NCBI GenBank assembly: GCA_050084985.1
Contig: JBITNC010000001.1
Location: 49,972,001 to 50,036,000 of the forward strand
Length of the DNA stretch: 64,000 nt
Direction of reading: 5' to 3'
Source of the DNA: Nageia nagi
Lineage: Eukaryota > Pinophyta
In this document: positions 32,310 through 44,225 of the stretch, piece after piece
Numbering within the stretch: position 1 is the first letter of the stretch
Layout: each line of letters opens with the position of its first letter
The notes under the pieces: model-generated
The model's database searches: none
Told to the model about the DNA's origin: nothing
Seen by the model: only the letters and a program-made list of their open reading frames with translations
Position numbers and translations under genes: made by a program

Positions 32310-35300
32310 GGGCAACTACACCAACTTGATAGCATCCCTAAGATTACAAAATTGAGCTTCTGGGAGGGGCTTGGTGAACAAATCAATAGAGTTCAAGGTG
32401 GATGTACAATACTCTAGGTGTATGATGCCATGAAGAACCTTCTCCCTGATAAAATGGGTATGGATTTCCATATGTTTTGTTCTCCAATAGAACACTAGAT
32501 TCTTAACCAAAGAAATAGTTTATTGATTATCTGAAGAGATCAAATATAAGCCACCTTGCTCATACTTAATTTCTTTCAAAAGATGCCTTAGCCAAATGGC
32601 TTCTTGGGTTGTAACAAACATGGCATGATATTTGGCTTCTATGGTGGAAAGAGAAATAGTAGGTTGCTTCTTAGAAGCCCAAAAAATAGCACCTAAACCA
32701 ATGCTAAACACATATTAACTTCCTATCATCTCTATCTTCCCCATAGTCAAAATCTGAGAATCCAAAAAGAACAAACGAGAGCAACTTATTGGAATACTTG
32801 GAGCAAGATCCTTAATCCTACAATATACCTTAAGATTTGTTTAATAACATTAAGGTGGTAAACATAAGGTTTCTACATGAATTGTGCCACTAGATTCACA
32901 ACAAAGGTAATATCTAGCTTGGATATAGTCAAATACAAAAGACTACTAATTAATTGCCTGTAAGCTGTAGCATTAGCTAACTGAGAGTAGGGGTTTAGAG
33001 AAATAGTGATTCCAAGATACTGGTATTGCAACATATCTACACTCCTCCATTCCAAACTTCTACAAGATGTCTGATATATACTTTGATTAACTAAGGTAAG
33101 TACAATCCTTATATTGATACACTTGCATTCTAAGATAGTAGTGCAAAAGATCAAGATCAGTCATTTCAAACATTACCTTAAGTTTGAATATGGACTCTTG
33201 AATAATTTCATCATTATTCCTAGTAATCAAAAGATCATCTATATAAAAGAGAATCAAGACCATGTCTTTTCTTTGATTAAGCACATATAGATTGGAGTAA
33301 GAAAAATACTTAGAGAAATCAATATTTGCAAAGTACCCTAAAATCTTTTTGTACCATGCTCAAGGTGCTTGCTTAATTCTATACAATGACTTCTTTAGCT
33401 TGCACACAAAGGACTCTTTGCCTTCATAATAAACCCTTCTAGTTGACTCATAAACATTTCCACATCTAAGTCACCATTGAGAAATGCCCTCTTGACATCA
33501 AGTTGAAAAACTTTCCATCCTTGAGCTATAGAAGGAGCAAAAAAAACTTTCCAATTATATTTTTTTCATTGGAATAATGAACCAAGTTCTAAGTTTTATT
33601 TTTCATAAGCATCTCATACTTCACTTTCATGGCTTCCAACTAGCACTTATGCTTAGAAGCTTCTTTGAAGGTTTAGGGCTCATGCTTGTTGTTAATCTTG
33701 CCAATTAAATATTTGTTCAAGGTCATGCTCCTTGTTACCCTTTATGTTGTAGAATTTTATTCCTAAAGTGACTTGTCTACATCAATATCCAACTAGCTAG
33801 GAGAAATTGAAAAGTCCTCTAGATCATCAACATCCTCATTAGAAGCAGATTCTTTAGGAAGTTCATTAAACTTTACATCTATTGAAATGAACATTTCTTT
33901 ATAGGTTGGAGAGTAGATATTTTAGCCTCTATGTTGACTATTATAACCTACAAAGATACATTTTTCATCTCTTTTGTCCAACTTCTTTCTTTTCTCAAAA
34001 ATAATGTAGGAGAATGCTTCACAACCAAACACCCTAAGGTGAGAAATGTTAGGTTTTCTTCCTGACCAAGCCTCAAAAGGAGTTTTACTTTGAACTAGTT
34101 TTGTGGGATACCTATTCAAGGTGTAAATAGCAATGCTCATAGCTTCACCCCAAAAGAATTTAGAAAAATTACCCAACATGCATCTATCTATCTCCATAAT
34201 TGTTCTATTTTTCCTTTCAGCAACATCATTCTATTGAGGAGTGTATGGAATTGTAAATTGCCTCTTGATTCCATACTTAGCACAATAGTCATTAAACACA
34301 TTTGTTGTTATATTCTCCTCCATTATATAATCTTAACATTTTGATTTTAAAGTTAGTTTTATTCTCAATAAAGATCTTAAAAACCTTAAAAGTACCAAAG
34401 GTTTGATCCTTATGCTCAAGTAGATATCCAAAGGTCATCCTACTAAAGTCATCAATGAAGTTAAAGACATAAGATGATCATATAAGTGACTTAATTTGAA
34501 ATGGACCCATCAAATTTGAATGCATAAGTTGAAGAGGTTGAGATGCTCTTGTTGCCTTATCTTTTTCAAACTTTTATCTATGCATCTTGCCAATGATGCA
34601 CTTTTTTCATAGACAAACTAAAGGAGAAATTAAAGGCAAACCTTCCACAAATTCTTGGTCTTTCATGATTTGAATACTCTTGTGGTTAAGGTGTCCTAAA
34701 TTATGGTGCTAAAGAATATCTTTAGAACACACATTAGAAGCAAGACACATCTTTTATGGAACTTGATCCACAATGTAGAGGTTATCTTTCACTGATCCTT
34801 TAACCAAAGTGGCAAGTCCTTTCTTAATGCACTAGGATTAAGAGTCAAACTCAAAAAAGTATCATTTATAGTGAATTGTATCATAAAGAGAATTTTCATC
34901 CTTTACTTAGGAACATAGAGAACATTTTTAATAACCTTTTTGTGAATCAGCACACTCCCAATTCCTTGGACTTCAAGGGTAGAGTTATCACCTATCACAA
35001 CGACATCCTTTTTAAACTTGTGAAAGTTATCAATTTTTTTTTCAAAGCATAGGTGATTAGTACAACCAAAGTCAACAATCCATTCATATGAAAAAGAGTG
35101 AGACATGGAATAGAGCATCGTAGCAAAACTAGAATGAATATTCTTCTTTCCTTTGTAGTTCTTTACATTTCCATTGCCTTTGTTATTTTTATCTCTTTTT
35201 TTGGTAGAAATCAATTTCTTTGTGACCTTGAATACCACAATAGTTACAATTACCATCAAAATTTTCCTTATGATAAGGATTATTTTCTTTTCCTTTTCTA

Positions 35301-36079
35301 TCTTTTTGCTTGAAGTGGTTGTTGTTGCCGTTGTTCCTGCTACCATGGTTATTGTTTCTATTATTCCTGCTACTATTGTAGCCATTACCTTTTTTCTCAA
35401 ACCTTTTGGAGGAAGAAGGATAAGATTTATTTTGATGGTTGAAATTCTTTTGAAAGGAGTTTTGGTTGCTCAAGGGAAATGTTATTATCCTTAATAGAAG
35501 AAATCAACACTTTATTATTAAGGGTTTTCTCATGCTTCAATAGGTGCTTAGACAAGTTCTCAAGAGAGATGACTTCTTCATCATCATCAATTCTTGTTTC
35601 CATAACTGTTACAAAGTTTCTAAACTTTGAAGAATTATGAAGACCATGAACTCATCATTGCTCCAATTGCACCCATAAGTAATAAGTTGGGTTCTTAGGT
35701 CAACAATTTTGTTCAAGTAGATAGCTAAATTTTTATCTTCCCCTTGACAAGATTGAAGCAACTTTTGAAGAATGGTAAACCTTCTTGAAAAGCTTGAACC
35801 AAAGTAGATTTGTTTAAGCTTACTCCAAGCTTCTTTTTTTGAGGTTGAAGTGGAAATCATTAGGAGTACATCATTTGAAATTGCATAATAAATCATAGAG
35901 GTTGCGAACTCATTCTTTATGCTCTAAGATTCTAGTGACTTCTTATTTGTAAGAGGTAAAAGGTTCTCATTCACTATTTGCCAAAACTTCCTTACTTGTA
36001 ATTTAGCTCTCATCCAAGGTTCTCAAATCCCATAGTTAGAACTATCAAGAATGTGTTTGGGTAAAAAAGATTCTTCCAT
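32310..36079 (-). pseudogene. C3 gag-pol (copia), multiply broken
   Basis: Minus-strand domains: gag from ATG at 36079 (MEESFLPKHI), with ILQKLLQSCQGEDKNLAIYL near 35770; zinc knuckle CNYCGIQGHKEIDFYQ near 35250 (last Cys lost); protease EWIVDFGCTNHLCFE near 35080-35040 (D-T-G changed to D-F-G); integrase end at 34197-33922 (MEIDRCMLGNFSKFFWGEA, HLRVFGCEAFSY, EKCIFVGYNSQHRG); RT with FYIDDLLITRNN at 33250-33220; RNase H at 32711-32520 (SKKQPTISLSTIEAKYHAM) and 32510-32316 (KHMEIHTHFIREKV, DLFTKPLPEAQF). Many stops and frameshifts. The closest match in the window is C1 gag-pol. Confidence 0.88.
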
Positions 36080-39039
36080 TTGCTACATAAGAATGCGAAA
36101 TAATAAGCATGTGATTTTAATAAGCAATATTAAATGCTAAGTTTTAAACAAGTAAATAATACATGTTACATTTAACATTAAAGACATGCTTGATTTGATT
36201 CACAAGTGTAAATGTTTTATAATTCAAATAACAAACCAAATATATTTCTCATATCAAGAACCGTAGATGTAGAGTGACATTGTTGAAGCTTATTTTTTTT
36301 ATTTAAAATTAGGTTTTCACCCAAGAGGAGCCCAAGTCCTACCAATCCTCAACTAGTTCCCCTTGGAAAGCAATATACTCTCATAAGGAAAAGTACTAGC
36401 TATTTGCCAAGGTTTTGACATTTATTGGATCGATAAAATTATTAATCTTGATTAGGTTTCAAGTTTTCCTCCTAGGTTATCAAGATAATCTTTGAATGGA
36501 CATGCGGATATGTGGTATCACTACACACATACTTATCCATTTATTGGAGTTAAATGCAGACCAATAGAGGACTTAAGGGAAATTAAAAAGTACAAACTTT
36601 TTACCACTTGGATTATCAAACTTAAAGGCTCCAATCCACCTATCCTCACCTCATGGCTCCCTAAACAAGTCATGTTGTGAAATGTATGTGCAGATGTGTT
36701 CATTTTAGGGGGTTGCTCATATCAATGTTTGTATTTTTATTTACACAATCAAATAAATTAAATTATGAAATATGAAGTAAAAGAGCATAAGTAAAACATC
36801 ATCCATGCAAAAATTTGAAACCTAAGTGTCCAATGGGTGTTGTTTACCAACCCCTAAAGGACATCTATACATCATCGTTTATTTTGCACAAGTCCATTCC
36901 ATACTTTGCATAAGGATAAATATTCAACATGTATTTTAAGTCATAAGCATGCATCTTAAAAAAATTTAAGTCCTAAGCATTAACTTAAAAGAAAAAAAAT
37001 TAAGTCCTTGAGCATGCATTAACAATAATTTAAGCTTTAAGCATTAAGAAAAAAAAAATGCATTATTCACATAGCTTAAAAAAGTTTTAAGTAACATGCA
37101 TTATTCCAATAAATTATCACTTATTTTACACAAATCCATTCCATACTGTGCATAAGGATAAATACTCAACATGCATTTTCAGTCATAAGGATGCATTATT
37201 CCAATAAATTAAGTAAGAAGTATGCATCATGTAATAAAAAAATAAGTATTAAGCATGCATTTAAAGTAAAAATTTAACTAGATAAAAAATTTAAGTAGGA
37301 AATTTATAATTCCCCTCTTTTTACTTAAAGGTTTATCCCTAAAGGTAGCATACTAAATAATTTATCCTTAAAAGTATTTTGCATGCTAAAAAATTATACT
37401 CTAAAAACATTTTTAAATGAGAGAATTTAATAGCAATGATGCATTTTTGACCATCTTTTTACTCTAACGTAATAATAACAAAGCTTTAAAAACTTGGAGT
37501 ATAAGAGTTGCTAAGATAATTTAAAAGAAACAAGTTGGTTGCAAGTAAGCAAAAGGGAATTAAATGCCAAAAAAAGGTATACATTGCTTCTAAGTGACTT
37601 GCAAGTAATAAATTGAATGCATCAACAACAAAATTAATGTGAAATCTTCACTCCATTTATTTTGCAATTAATATTTAGCAGGAAGGGAAATGATGAGATG
37701 AAAAAGGTAGTTTGTAAGTAACATTAAGTAAAAATATTTTGCATAAAACATGGTAGTTTTAGGGCTATGAGAAGAAAGTTTTTTTTTTATTGGTTGAGTG
37801 ATAAGAGAGGGAAAGAGGGGCTACAAGGTGTGTGAGGAAGGAAGGAGATGATTTATTGGTCAACTGATACTCATGTTGTGACAGAGAAGGCTAGATGAGG
37901 AGGATAGGTAGGTTTCAATACACAAAATCCTCTTTATTTTCCTCCATCGATGGTATGCATCTCTTTCTCTACAAGACCTACATAGCATAGCCTAATTCAC
38001 TATGAACTCATAGTAGTAGTCCCTTCATTCAAGGTTTTAGTAGAGCTATGTAGAGAGAAGAGTAGATAATGGGTAGCAACTTTATAGGGCTATGCATAGA
38101 GAAGAGCAAATAATGGGTAGAAACTTAGTAGGATTGAGCAGAGATAAGAGCATATTATGGGTAGCAAGAGAGAGCATTTGAGGTGAGGTCATGAATTACC
38201 TTTTCCATAGTCCTCAAGCAACTTAGAGATGCATGAATGAAGCTATGAGGGGTGAGGAAGGTAGGGTCCTAAGATTAATGGGCCACGAGAGCCAAAGGAA
38301 TGATAATCAAGTGGTCAAATTTAGCTCATAATTGGTTTTCTAGCAAAATTCTTGATGATATCAGGCACATCAATTAAAATGTTAACAAGTCATTCACCTG
38401 AAATAGGATAAACCCATCGCTGATCCCTTACGCTGTGGGAGAATGCTAGGCCAAGTTAAAATGGAAGATGAGTACTTCATTGGCTTGTTTATTTTCTCAA
38501 CAATGAATATAATATATTACTATTTTGAAAAAGATGTAGTAAAGAAAAAAAATTGGCCTCCCCTTTTTTTTTTTTTGTTTTTTGTTTTTTCTTTTTATAA
38601 AAAATATTGCTCTTCTCCCTTTTTTTAATGAAAAAAAATTCATACTTTGAATAAAAGTAAATAAACTTCTCATCATTTTAATTTTTTTTTTTTTAAATTG
38701 AGAGCCACCTCTTTAATTCAACAACAAATGGCATAAAGAAATATTGCAATTTTTATATACTAATCTCTTTAATAGAAAAAAAATTAACATCATGCTCACT
38801 AGAGGTTAATATAACTAAAAAGCATTATATTTCTATTTTTAGCCATATTTTTGCAAAAACAAAAGCTAACACATAAATCAATATATGTTAGTATTATTAG
38901 TGAAATAAGCCAAAATACAAAATGAAGGAGATTTTATGTAGGAGGTTATACCTTATCTTGAATTTTACCTCAACAATGAAGAGATGAACCCAAGAATAAG
39001 AGCTTCCACACCAAGGATGTGAAGAGGAGCTTCCAAGGT
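36080..39039 (-). other. C3 leader (about 2.96 kb)
   Basis: Near gag (36290-36700) it aligns with the C1 leader at 5760-6180. The AT-rich part at 36900-37400 (many AAGCATGCATTTTAAG-type words) corresponds to the C1 stretch 5150-5530. A less AT-rich part at 37780-38450 occupies the place where C1 carries PPR sequence but is not PPR-like. Homopolymer T/A tracts lie at 38560-38690. No gene supported. Confidence 0.6.
38036..38175. repeat. 44-bp tandem repeat, about 3 copies, in C3 leader
   Basis: Units begin GAGAAGAGTAGATAATGGGT, GAGAAGAGCAAATAATGGGT and GATAAGAGCATATTATGGGT, each followed by AGCAAC or similar. Lies in the unrecognised leader cargo. Confidence 0.75.
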
Positions 39040-39051
39040 GCTCTAATACCA
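39040..39051 (-). other. C3 primer-binding site (Met-tRNA type)
   Basis: Minus strand TGGTATTAGAGC, one change from the C1 site, three bases from the LTR start at 39055. Confidence 0.8.
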
Positions 39052-39054
39052 AAA

Positions 39055-39547
39055 TGTAGGAACTAACACTAACAAGATAATTACTAATCAAATAAGATCA
39101 CATGAAATATCACAATTACATCTAACAAACTCACAAAGCAATCTCACAACATAAGATGTAAGTGGTTCCTCCAACTAGGAGTACATCCACTAACTAGATA
39201 TTACTTCAAATCACAAATACAACTTTCTTACAATCCTCCTAATCTCAAATCCTACAATTCTATCCTATAGCATAACTTTACTCCATAATTGGTGTGTGAT
39301 CACAAAGAGGGAGCCTTCTATTTAAAGTCCAAAATCCCTCTCTGGACCACCCTTTTATCCAATGTACAAAAGCATGACATGCACATCCTTTTACCCAAGG
39401 GGCATGCTCATGACATGGAGTGTAGTACAAGTTACATTATCATATTCATTTAAATACTTAAAGTACAAATGATATCCTTAAATATTAGTGAACTTACATA
39501 GAAGATTTAATACAAACCTTTAAAATAATGCATTATACATTCCAACA
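39055..39547 (-). repeat. C3 right LTR (5' LTR)
   Basis: 493 bp, starting TGTAGGAACTAACAC beside the primer-binding site and ending ..ACATTCCAACA. Confidence 0.88.
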
Positions 39548-39551
39548 ATTA

Positions 39552-40080
39552 GGACATGTAACAGTATTGTAGAACATATTTGAATGATTTAAGAATAATT
39601 ATGTAATTATTGATTATATATATATTCTTGATAATTTGAGCATAATTATAGAGTATATTTGAATATTATTACACTAATCTTGTGTTCATGTTCCATCTAC
39701 ATTGCATAATCTTTATGTCCAAAAATAGAGCCCAAAATCTAATGTGATTTTTGTAACAAACCTGTAAAAAAGTAACAAATTGATTTTTTCATTATTGTAT
39801 AATTAGACTATTTTTTGAACCAAAGGAGGTGTATGATATCATAATTTGGGTGAAGTTTATTTTAAAAATGATAGATCACGTTGTGGGATCCTTCATTGCC
39901 TAGCTTGTAATACATTTTTTTTTAAAAAATAAATTATGATATATTGCAACAATATTGTGAAGCATATTTGAATCATTTTAGCATAATTTAAAGTGCAAAA
40001 TATATTTGAATCATTTGAACATAATTATATAATTCTTGATTATACAAGTATTCTTGATCAATTGAGCATAATTGTAGAGT
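39552..40080. repeat. 0.39-kb tandem units right of C3 (one full, one partial)
   Basis: A full unit at 39552-39948 is followed by a partial one (39949-40080) that restarts with ATTGCAACAATATTGTGAAGC, comparable to the start of the first (GTAACAGTATTGTAGAAC). With C3 removed, units lie head to tail. No coding content. Confidence 0.6.
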
Positions 40081-40118
40081 CATAAAAAGATATAAATACA
40101 CCATATGTATAATTTGAT

Positions 40119-40800
40119 AAGATGAATGATGCAAACATACTTTTTGTGGTCTGTAATGATTATGGGATACACATAAAATGGGTTTTTTGAAAAATTCCCT
40201 AAGACATATATGCAAAATATGCAAGGATACAAGGGAAAAATATGTAATAAAAAATGCAATTGTTATGTGTTAAGACCTGATAGACATGTATTTTGTAAAA
40301 TGCAAAAGAATATAAGGTAGAATAATTTTTTGACAAGATTCCATGTATGCAAAATATGGAAGAATAAATATTGTATAGGTTCCTTTGATTGCCTCTCCTC
40401 TCCTCTACCCCCTCTCCTTTGCAAACTTGAAATGTTTGATAACTTTCCAAGTGTCCTAATAATATAATCTTTGTATATGTTCTTCTTACATACAACCATG
40501 CAAATTTAGTGGATGATGGCTATAAATACTTTAATAGAATGAGTGACTCTTATTGCATGATTATTGGGATGAATTACATGCCTTGTTGAACTTATTGGTC
40601 ATGCAAGATATCTTTAGAAAGCTTTGAACTTCATTGCCAAAATGCTCATAAAACTTAATAGACATGTATGAAAAATGTGTAAGATGCATAATTAAGAAAT
40701 AATTTCATGGACTACAATGATTGCATGAGATGCAATTCATGCTTACAAGAAGGATTCCCTTAAACTCTAATTTGATGAAGCACTTGCGAATCACATATTT
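40119..40800 (+). pseudogene. Degraded PPR gene fragment (plus strand)
   Basis: Plus-strand text with frame jumps: FDKMNDANI then MIMGYT.NGFF (40115-40190), IDMYFVKCKRI (about 40279-40312), MYAKYGRI (about 40345-40370), a pyrimidine-rich run (CCTCTCCTCTCCTCTACCCC, 40389-40408), FVYVLLTYNHANLVDDGYKY and FNRMSDSYC (40470-40550), LVELIGHARYL and KALNFIAKM (40580-40655), then AIHAYKKDSLKL (40730-40765). It has the same end module as 29490-30110 but opposite orientation and rearranged order. Several stops; not functional. Confidence 0.78.
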
Positions 40801-40925
40801 TTTTTATGTTTGGCTATGTATCACAAATTTGTTTTTGCCAACTTACCACTTTTAGATTAATTTTTGACACTTAGAAAATGTATGGGTTGAACAATTGCTT
40901 TCCTTCTCTAAGTCAATTTTTGGAT

Positions 40926-41370
40926 CATATGGTGTAATTAAATAATTTCATATCACATTATATAGTGTATTTAGATCATTTGATATCATATGGTGCAATT
41001 GCATTATTTCAGACCATATAATGTACTTACATAATTTCATATCATATGTTGGTGTATTTTGATCCTTTTATTTCATATAGTGTACTTAATCATTTCATAT
41101 GATATGTTAGTGCATTTGGATTATTTCATATCATATGATGCATTTATATCACTTTTATATCATATGGTCTATTTAGATATTTTCATATCATATGGTACAA
41201 TTGCATCATTTCAGATGATATGATGTACTTAGATGATTTCATATCATATGTTGGTGTATTTAGATAATTTTATATCATATGGTTCAGTTATTCATTGCAT
41301 ATCGTATGTTGGTGCATTTATATAATTTCATTTCATATGGTGCACTTGGATTATTTCATATCCATGGATT
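40926..41370. repeat. CATATG-rich tandem array with higher-order period near 202 bp
   Basis: About 14 units of roughly 30 bp built from ATTTCATATCATATG + TTGGTGCATTTAGATC-like text. A longer block (GCAATTGCATTATTTCAG at 40995, ACAATTGCATCATTTCAG at 41197) recurs 202 bp apart, showing a second level of repetition. Not coding. Confidence 0.8.
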
Positions 41371-41588
41371 GGGCCACTATAGAGGTGTGGACTAGAATTA
41401 GTAATATAAGAGATTGAATGGTGATTGGTGAGTTCCATTAAGTTATCCTTGAGGAACCTAAGGCCAACACTATGATTGAAATCAAAGGTGATCCTTAGGT
41501 AATTAAGGATTACCTAGTTGGGAAACATTCCTCCAACATGTTTTATGATAGAAGAATGCTTCCAAACTATGCCTTTGATGAATACTAA
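41370..41588 (+). pseudogene. Unrecognised coding-like remnant
   Basis: A single plus-strand frame runs 73 codons to a TAA at 41586, with only three internal stops in very AT-rich DNA. It reads WATIEVWTRISNIRD, then VILEEPKANTMIEIKGDP, VIKDYLVGKHSSNMFYD and RRMLPNYAFDEY. The composition is protein-like (charged and aromatic residues). I do not recognise the family; a retroelement-borne or host gene fragment are both possible. Confidence 0.4.
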
Positions 41589-41709
41589 GGTGGTAATTTT
41601 AAATTTTCCCCTTATATTTTAAGGGGTAAATTTATAATCACCTCATTATGAACTTAGTTAATATTTATAGGACTATATGTAGGTGGCTATGAATCATCAC
41701 CATAGAGTT

Positions 41710-44225
41710 CCTAATTTTAGAAATGTCAACTTAGATGGTGCACAAATAACCATTGATAAAGTATTTTGGTGAGGGTTTAGAACCATAATTTAAAATCCTT
41801 TTCAATCTAGTGTAAAGGAGAAATATATGAACTCCTCTCCCCTTATAACTACCTATCCTTTATCATATTTATAATGATGAAAAAAATAGTGTAGTAGGGG
41901 AACTTGTTATATCTTCATCCAACTTCACTTCTAATCCAATATATACTTGAGGATGGAGATGAGTTTAAGCTTTCATTTTATTAATTGATTTTGGAATCTC
42001 AAAATTGGATTTGAGAGTTTTTGAAATTGTATTATCACTTTGGAACACATTAATATAAAAATAAAGAGTATCTAAATATGAGGAACATATTGAATTGTGA
42101 ATTATTTTTCTAGAATTGGTTCCAACTAATTTTTGAGCACTCACACTATCCTTCTATTATTTTTCTTCTTGATATAAACTTCCTAGAAGATATTATGAGA
42201 TGCAAATTATATTGTAGAAGGCTACACACTCTTCTTATTTACTATGTGAGTTTTCTTCACAATCAACTCCTATGCCTTGCCTATCATATTTTGTAACTAT
42301 TCCAAAATTCTTAAGCAAAGTCTACATCCCTATATTGTATTTTTCAATACCTTTTCCCTAATACTTGCAAGTATTCATGAAATAATTCAAAATAAAAGAA
42401 GAATAAATATTTATATCTTTGAGCTTAATGCTTACTTTTGATGTTTTAGCCTTGGATATCTTTCAGCAAATGATGACTTCTTCATCTTCTTTTCTTGATG
42501 AAGCTATTTATTTCTTATATATTGCTTGCTTTATCTTCTTGTAACCATATTCAAAGTAAGTATTGTAGTGTAGGAACTCCTGGGAAACTTAACATTATCT
42601 TTATGTAATGTATGGACACTTAGAAGTTGAAGCATTTTGAGGTTTCCCAAAATCTTTAATATACTAGTGAATGTTTTCATTTAGAAATAAACCAAGTTTC
42701 CATTCTAGTATCAATAATCTCTTTCCATTTCTACTCTTTCAAATCATATTTCTCTAGGTTATTGTGAAAAATAACGTATAGCTCAACTCTTTCACAAAGC
42801 TGATATGGAAGCTTATCTACTTGAATAGTGTGCATCTTACCCTCATACTCAAACTTGATACATCTAAGGTCATCTAAGGAGAATATTGTAGGGTAATTCT
42901 CAATCTATGAAATAGGCATTATAATCAATAACATTTGGTCCTAGTAGGATAAGATACAAGTACCCAATATGTTGCTTCTCTACATTATCAAAGCCCCTAA
43001 TTTTAACAATATTATTTTTTATCTTTGGAAACGATTTGATCTTAAAATGGATCAAAAACCTCATGAAATAAATATAGAGCCTTGAATCGATATCTACTAG
43101 TTATTTCTTCATAGGTGTAAGGAATATGTTGATACATATATGTAAGGAGAGGCTCTTTTCTATCACATATTGAGATGGTAACTCATTATCATAAAACTTT
43201 ATCATGTTAACCTATTTGAAATAATTAATAATTTTTAGGACCAAAATACTTGTATCAAGGTTATATTAAACTTGTTGATATTTTAAGGCCTCAAATAATG
43301 TTAATCTATGCTTTTCAGATATTATTAATAAATTATAAAAGCTATTTTTTGTAGTAGTATGTTTTAGCTGATATAGAACATCATAATAAGAAGAAAAGGT
43401 TGAGAAGAGGATGAAGAATACCTCTTTTCCTATCCTTGTATCGATGTTGCAATCACCATCTTCATGGATGGTTATGTTGACCATAACATTGATATCATCA
43501 TTTGTGGCTTCCTTTGAGATCTCACCATTGATATACTATTTTTTTTCTTTTCTAGGAGATCAGTTATGTTTTTCTTCATATCATAATAGCTATTGGTATA
43601 ATGGCCTTTCACTTTATGGTATCCATAATATGCATTAGGCCTATACGAAGAAGACTTATCTTCATCATCCTTACATTCCTTTCCTTTGACCCTTTGAATC
43701 AATCCCCTTTCAAGAGAACCTTGAAAAATATTATTTGTATTGAATGAAAGGTGAATATATATATTTTTATTTCTTTTGATTTTTTGATGCATCCTTGGAG
43801 CTTTCTTTAGTGTTATTTACATTAGTATCCTCCTTCTTCGAATATGACTTCCTTAGATTTTCTTTGGAAGTATTAACATATTTAAATAGATCAACTTGAA
43901 CCATTACTTTTTCTTTCTTAATCAATTCAAATATAATATCTATAAAAGGTTCATATTTATGATCAAGAGCGATATATTTAAACTCGGAAGGATATTCTCA
44001 AGAAATACCGTAGAGATATGCTTTTCTATGAAAATCCTATTATGAGAATGCTAAACTTTTAAACATCTTAGAATAAATTTATCCAACCTTTAATTAAGAA
44101 CTTACTTGAATGCAATTAGATCCATCAATCCGAGAGGGCTTTGGATGTTGCATTTGAAATGAAATTTGAATATATCCTTCAACTAAATATAATATGTAAT
44201 CAAACTAGGCTTTAAGCTATGAAAC
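41710..44225 (-). pseudogene. G6 gag C-terminal part, zinc knuckle, protease and linker
   Basis: Minus-strand order: gag from the G8 junction (FHSLKPSLITYY near 44220, then NIQSPLGLMDLIAFK near 44130); zinc-knuckle region at 43660-43580 (AYYGYHKVKGHYTNSYYDM, with cysteines mutated to Y); LLIISEKHRLTLFEALKYQQ (43330-43265), typical of gypsy gag-protease junctions; protease with LVDIDSRLYI near 43100 (usual D-T/N-G-S changed) and LPYNILL near 42880; then a long linker containing ILKNFGIVTKYDRQGIG near 42300 and NPHQNTLSMVICAPS near 41770. Frames repeatedly broken. It continues gag from 58350, beyond G8. Confidence 0.75.

Larger units (their letters stand above)
31001..39547 (-). mobile_element. 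C3: Ty1/copia element, minus strand, degraded relative of C1
   Basis: LTRs 31001-31494 (494 bp) and 39055-39547 (493 bp), TG...CA, with several differences between them. Flanking 5-mers are ATTAT (30996-31000) and ATTAG (39548-39552), one mismatch. Primer-binding site (minus) TGGTATTAGAGC at 39051-39040; polypurine tract (minus) AAGGGGGAG at 31503-31495. Gag-pol runs 36079 to about 32310. Leader, pol, internal purine motif and LTR parts are related to C1, so C1 and C3 are sister subfamilies of one lineage. Older than C1: many stops in pol. Confidence 0.88.
26140..41710. other. Composite insertion block in G6: PPR-derived sequence, tandem repeats, nested C2 and C3
   Basis: G6 protein similarity stops near 26140 and resumes near 41710. 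Within the block the order is AT-rich edge (26140-26640), PPR remnant on the minus strand (26800-30110, split by C2), unassigned (30110-30640), 0.39-kb tandem units split by C3 (30640-39948), PPR remnant on the plus strand (40119-40800), CATATG array (40926-41370), unrecognised coding-like stretch (41370-41588). The outer parts share inverted similarities: a motif like CACCTACATAAGTCATAAGG with flanking GGTAATTTATAA at 26335-26390 (plus) recurs on the minus strand at about 41720-41635. Whether this is one transposon with inverted ends or several insertions is unresolved. Confidence 0.4.

Noticed and set aside
38555-38690. Long T/A tracts as polypurine tract or SINE/LINE poly-A tail
   Set aside because: They lie within the C3 leader, away from the LTR junctions, and no target duplication or retroposon body is attached.
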